NCBI GenBank assembly: GCA_010909165.1
Contig: MU008167.1
Location: forward strand, 620,001-684,000
Origin: Anthoceros angustus
Lineage: Eukaryota > Streptophyta > Anthocerotopsida > Anthocerotales > Anthocerotaceae
Length of the DNA: 64,000 bases
Direction: 5' to 3'
Both the position numbers and the translations under genes were made by a program. Positions 44,961 to 54,002 of this stretch are shown here, piece by piece; positions within the stretch are counted from its first letter, which is position 1; the number at the start of each line of letters is the position of its first letter. A model generated the notes under the pieces. It was not told the origin of the DNA, made no database searches, and was given only the letters and a program-made list of their open reading frames with translations.

Positions 44961-46018
44961 CCGACCTCAATAAGCCGGACTCCCGGGTTCGGAGTCGAGA
45001 CAGACCTCGAGGACCCACCGCAAGGCAAGAGGAGGAGCCCCTTCGACTTACGCTTAGGGGAGCGGGTGGGGCCCCACCGGGCAAGGACCTGTGGGAGGCC
45101 AGGGAGGATGACGCCGGTAACGGGCGGTTGTCGACGAGCTCCAACCGATGTGATTCCGGGAGAGAGGAGGCCGCCTCACGGATCATCCGATTGGGTGCGC
45201 CACAACCGCCGTGGACGGGATTGACCACCCATCCCGAGGCGGGCCTGTGACCTTCCCACTACGGGCGTAAGGAGATAGGGGAGGAATAGGATGGTAGGTG
45301 GCGATTAGGGTATACCGAAATGGCTATTCAATAGGGGTGTAATAAAGACGCTTAGGTATGATGCTCTGGGCTCTAGTAAAGCATCTTTCTCTTGGTGTTG
45401 ATGCGCGTTCTTGCGGACCTTTGTGAGTCTTCTTGCTAACGTGAGTCTGAGTCACGGCGAGCCGGCACTCGGGAGATTGATCAAGGTCCGGTGGCGGACT
45501 TAGCAGCGTTGTGGTGTGTGCGAGGAAGGGTGATCGGTGACTGCTGCTTCGGCCCTCGGAGCCGCCCCGACCGAACGGATCGAACGCGGTGAGCCGGAGG
45601 AACTCGGGAGGGTGTAGAGCCGGACGGAGGCCGCCTCACCATGGAAGGAGGCGGAGGAGGTCCCGATCACAGAACCTGCGGCTTTTTCTAAGATCAAGAG
45701 TGGAGTAGCGTGAGGGAGAGAGGAAGGACTGGATGCGTGAGGGATGTATGTGAACGATACGGACGCGAACGGGTCTCAAACGCTGGCCATACTGGCCTCA
45801 GTAATGGTGAAGAGTAGTTAGGAGTATGTGTGTGTTGAGTCAACCAGCGCTAAGGGCAGTAGGAATCACCAAACGTAAACGGAGCCTATCATTCCCTTGG
45901 GAGCGGACTTCTTCCTACAACGATATGATGCGCGCTACTGGGCTACATCAAGAAGTCCCGCGACAATTGCGCCAAGCACCGCCTCGCAGAGTAATGCATT
46001 TTGCCGGAAGAAAGCCAC

Positions 46019-48390
46019 CTGATGAAAGAGGAGACCTACCCGTTTCCGCGGATGTAGTATGCTTTAGCAACAAACCTCAAGAAGTCCTTGCCCATGGCCC
46101 CTTGTGTCCGAATAGCAAGGGAATGAAAGCATGGCCTTCCTTTATGGGGTGTACCTATGAACCTTGGCCGTAGCTCATCAATGGCCCAACCTAGAGGGTT
46201 GATGATGATAGTCGCAGACGCAGATCCTTTTGGTAGGGTCTCATGTCCATATGCAATAGAGACTTTGTCCTCCGGGTTAGAAATAGGCCAGCCTAAGAAA
46301 AGCGTCGTTAGACAAAGTACATGGGTGCTCGGAAAGGAAAGAAAAGCAGCTCTCCACAGCAATGGAGAATATGGCGTCTCGGACTCGTTATGTATGGCAA
46401 TCGGTGCCCACCTATTGGACAACGAGCTAAGAGGGTCCCAAAGGTCGTCGGGAGGCGCGGTAAATCATGAGAGAACAGGCCGGAGGTTGGACCAAGCTCA
46501 CGCGGAATCTCATCGCGGCGGTGTGAATCAGGAAGGCTGGATGCAAGGTCGGGCTGAAGCCCCGACTCTAAACCCTTTCTAGAACAAGAGCGGAGGCGAG
46601 CTCAGTGGGTTGAGCAATGGAAGAATCCAAAAGAAGGGCTGCTTGCTTATAGTGTTTCTCACGGAGAAGGCTTGAAGCCACGACTCTAAACCCTTTCTAG
46701 AACAAGAGGCGGAGGCGAGCGAGGAAAAGAGGCATAACTTCCCTAGCTTGAGGGATAAAAAGGTCTGACCTCAAAGACACATGGGAGAAAAACCCCTCCT
46801 CTCCACACATGAAAGAGGGAGACCTACCCTGTTCTTGCGGATGTAGTATGCTTTAGCAAATAAACCTCAAGAAGTCCTTGCCCATGGCCCCGTGTGTCTG
46901 AATAGCAAGGGGAATGAAAGCATGGCCTTCCTTTATGGGGGTGTACCTATGAACCTTGGCCGTAGCTCATCCCTGAGCTGCCCAACCTAGAGGGTTGATG
47001 ATGACAAGTCGCAGACGGTATCCCGAGTAGGGTCTGTTACAACCACATATGCAATAGAGACTTTGTCCTCCCGGGTTAGAAATAGGCCAGCCCTAAGAAA
47101 AACGTCGTTAGACAAAGTACATGGGTGCTCGGAAAGGAAAAGAAAAGCAGCTCTCCACAGCAATGGAGAATATGGCGTCTCGGACTCGTTATGTATGGCA
47201 ATCGGTGCCCACCTATTGGACAACGAGCTAAGAGGGTCCCAAAGGTCGTCGGGAGGCGCGGTAAATCATGAGAGAACAGGCCGGAGGTTGGACCAAGCTC
47301 ACGCGGAATCTCATCGCGGCGGTGTGAATCAGGAAGGCTGGATGCAAGGTCGGGCTGAAGCCCCGACTCTAAACCCTTTCTAGAACAAGAGCGGAGGCGA
47401 GCTCAGTGGGTTGAGCAATGGAAGAATCCAAAGAAGGGCTGCTTGCTTATAGTGTTTCTCACGGAGAAGGCTTGAAGCCACGAAACCATCTGAGGAGCGA
47501 GGAAAAGAGGCATAACTTCCCTAGCTTGAGAGGATAAAGGCCCACGGCTGACCTCAAAGACACATGGGAGAAAAACCCCTCCTCTCCACACATGAAAGAG
47601 GAGACCTACCATTCTTGCGGATGTAGTATGCTTTAGCAAATAAACCTCAAGAAGTCCTTGCCCATGGCCCGTGTGTCCGAATAGCAAGGGAATGAAAGCA
47701 TGGCCTTCCTTTATGGGGGTGTACCTATGAACCTTGGCCGTAGCTCATCCCTGAGCTGCCCAACCTAGAGGGTTGATGATAATAGTCATGACGGTATCCG
47801 GTAGGGTACAACCACATATGCAATAGAGACTTTGTCCTCCCGGGTTAGAAATAGGCCAGCCCTAAGAAAAACGTCGTTAGACAAAGTACATGGGTGCTCC
47901 CAGAAAGGAAAGAAACCGCTCTCCCTGGCAATGGAGAATATGACGTCTCGGACTACGTTATGTATAGCAATGCGGTGCCCACCTATTGGACAACGAGCTA
48001 AGAGGGTCCCAAAGGTCGTCGAGAGGGGCGCCGCAGCTGTAAATCATGAGAGAACAGGCCGGAGGTTGGACCAAGCTCACGCGGAATCTCATCGCGGCCG
48101 GTGTGAATCAGAAGGCCTGGATGCAAGGTCGGGCTAGAAGCCACGACTCTAAACCCTTTCTAGAACAAGAGCGGAGACGAGCTCGAGTGGGTTGAGCAAT
48201 GGAAGAATCCAAAAGAAGGGCCTGCTGCACCTGCTTATAGTGTTTCTCCTGGAGAAAGGCTTGAAGCCCACGAAAACCATCTGCAGGGAACGAGGAAAAA
48301 GAAGGCATAACTTCCCTAGCTTGAGAGGATAAAAGGCCCCTGGCTGACCTCAAAGACACCTGTAGGAGAAAAACCCCCTCCTCTACACCT
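46019..48390 (-). repeat. Three tandem copies (~785 bp) of a retroelement fragment
   Basis: Units start at 46,031, 46,809 and 47,600, each with GAGACCTACC. The minus strand reads, with breaks, REVMPSFSSFPADGF, RARLRSCSRKGLESWL, then VVVTDPTRDTVCD and GHAFIPLAIRTHG-like pieces, and GKDFLRFVAKAYYIR. The DPTR and FIPLAI pair matches the fragment at 5.9 kb. The pattern resembles the region downstream of reverse transcriptase in plant retroelement ORFs (family recalled, not checked). All copies carry stops. I see no other gene here. Confidence 0.6.
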
Positions 48391-48439
48391 GAGACGAATC
48401 CCTCTAAAATGCAGGAATCCCTTATTAGAAAGCGAGAGG

Positions 48440-49260
48440 CCAAGGTAGGCGGGGGGACTTCAAGAAAAGGCCGCGTGTGAGGCCTCTGGCCAATAGACAG
48501 CCACCTTCAAACACGCACGGGGCGGCTCGTGGAATTACGGTGATCCATATGGCGAGGCTGCGAGATATGGCGTGGCGAGGCGGCGGCCGCGGCAAAGTCT
48601 TGGTCCACCTCTGGCCCGCGTTCGCCTGACCACGAGGCATGGCCCAGTGAGGCGCGGCGCGTTCGCCCGCTGCAGCAGCAAGAGTCTCCTGTGGCCCGAG
48701 AGGCCGTGCGCAGCCAGCGCATGGCGCTTATCACGCCAGCGATAAGCGCGGCGCGAGCCCAGCAGAACGCAGCGATGGCCGTCTTGGTGATCTTGCTTAT
48801 GTAACGCGAAGCCCCGAGCCGGGGCGGTGGCAGTGGCCAGCAGACTCAGCCTTAAGCGCGGCGCAAGCATGGTAGCGGCCAGTAGCGTTATAATGGCGAG
48901 TCACGCGAGGCCAGCGCCGTAAGTGACGGAAGCAAATGGGCGTAATCCGCAGAAATAATCGCGGGTCTTGAATCTTTGGCCAGCCCGGCGAGTGTCGCGA
49001 AATAATCGCGGAATACTCGATGGAAACGCGAGCAATACCACGGGCGCCGGTGGTGAGACCCGCAGCGGTGGGACCCTCAAGTTTGGGATTCGCGTCGTTG
49101 AGAGATTTCAACTCACGGTGACCGGCGGAACAAGTGAGCCCGCGAGAGGCGGTGCATGCGGGCGACGAAGACAAGGCATAATTACCACAACGGTAACTTA
49201 CAGTTTCTACATTACAAAAATAATTTTTGACTTTTCTGACAAGGCGAGTCGAGTGTTTCA
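48440..49260. other. GC-rich stretch without a recognisable gene
   Basis: 48,480-49,180 is GC-rich, with many GGCG/GCGCGG words. No frame looks like a known protein. It may be 5' sequence of the copia remnant that follows at 49,281, but no LTR or primer-binding site could be picked out. Confidence 0.4.
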
Positions 49261-49280
49261 TCTATATCGATTTTTGAATC

Positions 49281-49995
49281 ATGATGTCTTCATCATCAGA
49301 AAACGTCATGTTCAATATCGAGAAGTTAGATGGTAATAACTTTTCGTTCTTGAAAGAACAAGTGTATAATGTTCTAGCGCAGAAAAAGCAGATCAAGCCC
49401 ATAAAGCTATTAGGCGTCAAACCAGATAGTATGACACAGGATGAGTGGCAGGACCTGAATGAGCTTGCTAGATCTACTATCATGCTAACATTGTCAAAAG
49501 CGATTATTGCTATGTGAAGATAAGACCACAAGTTCTGAGCATGGCGGTACATCCTTTGTATGAGAAGCAAAGTGCGGCTTCTCGTGTATTGGTTAAAGCA
49601 GTTGGTGGACTTGAGATGAAGGAAGGGACGAGGATGTCCGATTATTTGAATGATTTCAATACCATTTTCAGGACTCTCATCTCAAAAGTTGCATTCCACG
49701 GTTAGCCAGAGTATGTTTTGATGGTCACATTACGGAGAGTTGGGACACCTTTTCGGCTACAGTAGTGCCTTTGCTAGTGGCCTTACCATTGTAAATATAG
49801 AAGGTAGCCTGTTAACTGAGGAGGTGAATAGGAAAAATATGGAACCTTCCAAACGTTCCAGTGCCCTCATAGTGAGAGGGAGGTCCACTGCGAATGGGAA
49901 GCAACCAGACACAGAATACTATTCAACGGTAGAAACAGAGAAAAGTGGGTTGCCACTTATATCACCCGGTCGTTCACGTCTTATGCTCCCTTAAG
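49281..49995 (+). pseudogene. Second copia gag remnant, unrelated to the 40-43 kb element
   Basis: Opens with MMSSSSENVMFNIEKLDGNN, then FSFLKEQVYNVL, and after a stop VKIRPQVLSMAVHPLYEKQ and MKEGTRMSDYLNDFNTIFRT, then SWDTFSA in another frame. This is the Ty1/copia gag pattern (KLDGxNFxxW/LK, LxMKEGxSVxDYLNxFN). A stop at 49,515 and later frame changes show it is dead. No pol sequence follows. Confidence 0.7.
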
Positions 49996-50164
49996 GAGTG
50001 ACACGGTAGCCAGGAGTTTATTGGAACTCCGTATTTATGCCCTTCGAGTGATACGGTAGAACAAGAAGAATATAGTATATTCCACTTGGACGGAATTTTC
50101 TTGTCATGGGACTTGGTACTTAATAACTTGTATCGTGCTGTGCCCAAGCTACTTGCACCAAGGG

Positions 50165-50590
50165 CATCCACTCCCTTCAGGCACCCCATCTAAGTACCGA
50201 TCTAATCTAAGCACAGGATGCTTTAGGCACCGCATCTAAATCTAAGCGTAGGATGCTTTAGGCACCACATCTACATCTAAGCGGAGGATGCTTAGCACCC
50301 CATCTAAGTACCGATCTAGGCACACGAGGCACCCCATCTAAGTACCGATCTAGGCACACGAGGCACCCCATCTAAGTACCGATCTAGGCACAGGATGCTT
50401 AGGCACCCCATCTAAGTGCAGGATGCTTTAGGCACCCCATCTAAGTACCGATCTAAACGTAGAATGCTTAATAAAGGCGTTCTTATAAATGCTTAGGCCA
50501 AATGGACACACATTTAATATCGATCTAAGCACAGGATGCTTTTGGCACCCCATCTGTAGCACCCCATCTAAGTACTGATCTAAGCCGTCC
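50165..50590. repeat. Minisatellite of CACCCCATCTAAGTACCGATCT units
   Basis: About ten units of 28-42 bp. Each combines some of three blocks: AGCACAGGATGCTT, AGGCACCCCATCT and AAGTACCGATCT. Two adjacent units (about 50,315-50,385) are identical. One unit is interrupted by unrelated sequence at about 50,470-50,515. Confidence 0.85.
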
Positions 50591-51434
50591 CTGGGTACTT
50601 GGACTCCAGCAAAATGTTGGAATTTTTTGGGCCTCCGTGCACCCCAGTCGTTCTAGGTTAAGCTCTTGCTCATTTTCGCACCATTTTCCTCAAAAGCACT
50701 GCAATCGTTCTCAGCGCTGTAGATCCCATTCGTACTAGATATGTTCCATTCCATCTACCTATCACCTATACTTGATGACATCTGCATCAAATTCTCCACG
50801 ATCAAATCAGACTGAGTTAGAATTTCTACAGCTCAAATGGGTCAAACTGAATGGAAATCACCACGGCAATATTCGCGCCATACCCACGGTCCACCGTAGG
50901 TGACCGTGGATGGGCTGCTGAGGCCCGTTTCACACGGGGGATATAGTTTGTGACACGCCTCTCGTGATTGGAGGACAAATTGCTCCCCGTTTCACACGGA
51001 AAAGAAACCCCGACAAGAAACACAGGCCAACGGGCCAGGTGCTTTCTGACAGTAGCTTTGTACCCTGCGCGTACCCAAGGTCAAGACAAACATGGATCTG
51101 TCTGCCGTATATGTCAGGATTCGTTCTGATTGCCCCCGTCAGGCATTGTATACCGCGCTTGCGAAATGACATCAGAAAAAGTTCCTTTCCCCAGTGTAGA
51201 TTTCCACGTGGGGTATATTCAACCCTCCTCCTTGACATCGCCCTAATATGTCAGACATACACCGGCCACGTGAAATTGTGGAACGGGCCTAATGAAAAGG
51301 GAAGGGAAGAACGCACTGCCTTCTGTGTCAGAGAAGGGGAATGCACAATGCGAAGAAGACAGTCCTCGCGAAATAGGGAGGTGGGATTAGAAACCAATTC
51401 CGTGAGCAGGTTCAGAAATCCTGTTCACAAGCTT
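50591..51434. other. Intergenic stretch, no gene seen
   Basis: No protein family is recognisable. CCCGTTTCACACGG occurs twice (about 50,926 and 50,987). The part nearest 51,434 is probably the 3' UTR of the HD-domain gene. Confidence 0.4.
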
Positions 51435-52163
51435 TCAAACTGCTTGCTGACCAGGTCTTTGCAAATCATCAATGTGGCTGGCAATGGGGGCCAAATCAGG
51501 CACAGCCGGGCCCCGCATCAAGGACGATGCATCAGGGAGAGAGGGGCGCCGGGACTTCACTTCGGCAGCCCACTCGACTCCCACAGGGGTCTTCAGTAGC
51601 CCTATGGTGTTGGTAAAGAACTCGTCCAGCTTCTGGTGCCTCGACGTCTCATACTCCATGGCTTGCAACTGCAGCTCCACCTTGTCCAGATCCTTCACGA
51701 ACTTGGCTTCCGGCGTCACGCCGCCTTCGTACTCCCACCAAAGTGCCTTGATGGCGTCAGCCCCAGTTCCCGACCCCAGCTTGGTGCACAGAGTGAGGAT
51801 GGCGTTCTCCTCCAGTGTGTGCTTTTCCTCCTTCGTTTTCCCGCAATGAGGGGTGATGTCCCCCACAAGCGCCTCCGCAATATCGTGCACCACAGCCAGA
51901 CTCACACACTTGTTCGCGTCCACGCCCTCCTGCTTGGGAGCGACCAGTGCCATAACCGCCATGCGGTACATGTGATCCGCCACAGATTCGGTGTTCTCCA
52001 AGCCCTGCAAATGCCACCCCCTCCGAACGGTCGTCTTCAGCAATCCCACGTCCATGAGAAAGTCGATGGTGGACGCCACGGACTGCGGATGCCCCTCCGT
52101 TGCCACACTGTCGACACCGACAGAGAGCTCCGGCGCATTGGAACACAGAGCTGGACTGGCCAT
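51435..52163 (-). CDS. HDDC2: HD-domain 5'-deoxynucleotidase, HDDC2/YfbR type (intronless, complete)
   Basis: Predicted metal-dependent nucleoside 5'-monophosphate phosphohydrolase, which removes phosphate from deoxynucleoside monophosphates. It has 242 codons in one open frame from ATG at 52,163 to the stop at 51,435. The HD signature is complete: His64 in ESVADHMYRM, His93-Asp94 in AVVHDIAEALVGDITP, and an Asp in KDLDKVELQLQAMEY (158-160). Length fits the family. The ~28 residues before the domain are not an obvious transit peptide, so a cytosolic enzyme is likeliest. The C-terminal 45 residues after GLLKTPVGVEWAAEV are not conserved as far as I recall. The lack of introns contrasts with the other enzyme genes here and could reflect retroposition or simple intron loss. 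Confidence 0.9.
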   Translation of the reverse strand: MASPALCSNAPELSVGVDSVATEGHPQSVASTIDFLMDVGLLKTTVRRGWHLQGLENTESVADHMYRMAVMALVAPKQEGVDANKCVSLAVVHDIAEALVGDITPHCGKTKEEKHTLEENAILTLCTKLGSGTGADAIKALWWEYEGGVTPEAKFVKDLDKVELQLQAMEYETSRHQKLDEFFTNTIGLLKTPVGVEWAAEVKSRRPSLPDASSLMRGPAVPDLAPIASHIDDLQRPGQQAV

Positions 52164-52502
52164 TCTGGCGACCAGATCTCAACTTCGTTAGGCAGAAGCG
52201 CAAAGACACACAATCACGTGGTCGTGTCACAGGCAAATAATAGGCCAACTCCGCCGCGAAGATGGAAGCAGGAGCTGAGAAGCAGAAGAAGCGCAAAGGA
52301 GGCCGCCTAGAGACGGCAACCAGTGACTGTCGCTCGTCCTGCCGCTTTTTTTCCTCTCAGGCTCCTGCTTCCGTTTCCTCTCCTCTCACGCTCCTGTTTC
52401 CGCTTCCGCTCACGACGGCACATCTTCTCTTCCCGGCTGCTTTGGACTCTCAGCCCGCCCTCCCGCTAACTCCCAACGAGGCAACGAGGTGGAGATGTCC
52501 GA

Positions 52503-52535
52503 ACTAGGGTTAGGGTTAGGGCTCGAATTAGGGTA
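52503..52535 (+). promoter_or_regulatory. Telomere-like repeat (telo-box type)
   Basis: TAGGGTTAGGGTTAGGGC followed by ATTAGGGTAGG. Read on the minus strand it is AACCCTAACCCTA, the telo-box seen upstream of many plant housekeeping genes. It sits about 340 bp upstream of the HDDC2-like start, beyond a pyrimidine-rich stretch (52,345-52,450). Three short units fit a regulatory motif better than a telomere relic. Confidence 0.5.
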
Positions 52536-52900
52536 GGCTGCTTCCAACAACAGCGGCGTTCGCACCTTGAGGTCGTTGGGGAGGAGTACATGGAACCTTG
52601 AGTGGACAGTCTTCCGCTTGGCAATCCTCGGGAATGAATTGTGTCTGAACAGATGTGTGTCATTTTGAACCTACCATCGATGCCACTAAACGGAGCCTAT
52701 TCTCACTTCGCCCATTTCCCTGTAATCCATGAGATTCACCGGACGAGAGCATCATAGTCGACGCAGACGCACCTGTTGGGTGTTTCCATTCGTTTGATGA
52801 CTTTGATGCAGGCTGACGTGGGCTTCTAAGTGCATACTATTCAGAAGAACGGACATTAGAGTGAAGGAAGGGACATATTTCAGTGGCGAGCCTCTACATG

Positions 52901-54002
52901 CTGTGGAGCATCCCACATACTGGTCCTCAAAACCTTGCACATCCTGCACCATTCAGTTGATGCCATGCTTGGGGGAAACAATGGCAAAAGTATGTGAGCG
53001 TACCACCTGAGGATAGTCTACCTCCGCGGAGGCTTCAGACAAGAGACGGGTCCGTGAGGGAAAGCTCAAATTGTGGTGCTCAATTCTCAGGGCAGCTGGG
53101 TTACAGAGGGTGCTAGGAAAAGGTGGGAAGAGTTGAGCGTGCTGGTGAGCGATGCCTGCTGTAGAACGTGTCGTCGATATTGCGGTATGCTCTGCCAGCG
53201 AAGGTGGATATGGAGACAGCCATGTGCGCAACTGGCGCACTGGAGCTGGGTTCTGGCCTCAGGCTCGACTCCAGAGACTCTCGGCATGCTGCTTCTGCTC
53301 CTTGCACTTCATCCATGCACAGGGCGACAGGGCGTGGAGTGGCAGCAACTTGTCTGGATCCTGGAAAGGCCAATTTGTGGGGTAGCAAGCGCTGTCGCAT
53401 TACCTCTGCTTGTCGAAGTTCGACGTGCGAAACGTTAGCGAATGACGAAGCCTGTGGAGCATCCCACATACTGGTCCTCAAAACCTTGCACATCCTGCAC
53501 CATTCAGTTGATGCCATGCTTGGGGGAAACAATGGCAAAAGTATGTGAGCGTACCACCTGAGGATAGTCTACCTCCGCGGAGGCTTCAGACAAGAGACGG
53601 GTCCGTGAGGGAAAGCTCAAATTGTGGTGCTCAATTCTCAGGGCAGCTGGGTTACAGAGGGTGCTAGGAAAAGGTGGGAAGAGTTGAGCGTGCTGGTGAG
53701 CGATGCCTGCTGTAGAACGTGTCGTCGATATTGCGGTATGCTCTGCCAGCGAAGGTGGATATGGAGACAGCCATGTGCGCAACTGGCGCACTGGAGCTGG
53801 GTTCTGGCCTCAGGCTCGACTCCAGAGACTCTCGGCATGCTGCTTCTGCTCCTTGCACTTCATCCATGCACAGGGCGACAGGGCGTGGAGTGGCAGCAAC
53901 TTGTCTGGATCCTGGAAAGGCCAATTTGTGGGGTAGCAAGCGCTGTCGCATTACCTCTGCTTGTCGAAGTTCGACGTGCGAAACGTTAGCGAATGACGAA
54001 GC
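52901..54002 (+). repeat. Perfect tandem duplication, unit 551 bp, at the PPR gene 5' end
   Basis: 52,901-53,451 and 53,452-54,002 appear identical; the six-frame translations match residue for residue at an offset of 551. The unit includes the first ATG of the PPR frame and about 94 codons. Only the second copy continues into the gene. Confidence 0.92.
53168..53548 (+). pseudogene. Truncated duplicate of the PPR gene start
   Basis: Carries the same MSSILRYALPAKVDM start as the PPR frame at 53,719. After about 94 codons it leaves the coding sequence at the duplication junction and ends at a new stop after 126 codons. It has no PPR repeats, so it is at most an upstream ORF or alternative first exon. 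Confidence 0.7.

Larger units (their letters stand above)
43083..45965 (+). mobile_element. Ty3/gypsy LTR 3, right part (with a 919 bp duplication)
   Basis: Resumes the LTR after the copia insertion and ends ...CGCGACA at 45,965, equivalent to CCGCCACA of the other LTRs. It contains AATAAA at about 45,342. A second copy of the copia 3' end (43,726-44,003) and of the adjacent LTR sequence interrupts it. Removing the 919 bp duplication and one target-site copy leaves about 4,518 bp for LTR 3 as a whole, against 4,520 for LTR 2. No internal region C follows. Confidence 0.72.

Noticed and set aside
52503-52535. Interstitial telomere or chromosome end
   Set aside because: Only about three short units, not the plant TTTAGGG heptamer in a long array, and ordinary genes on both sides.
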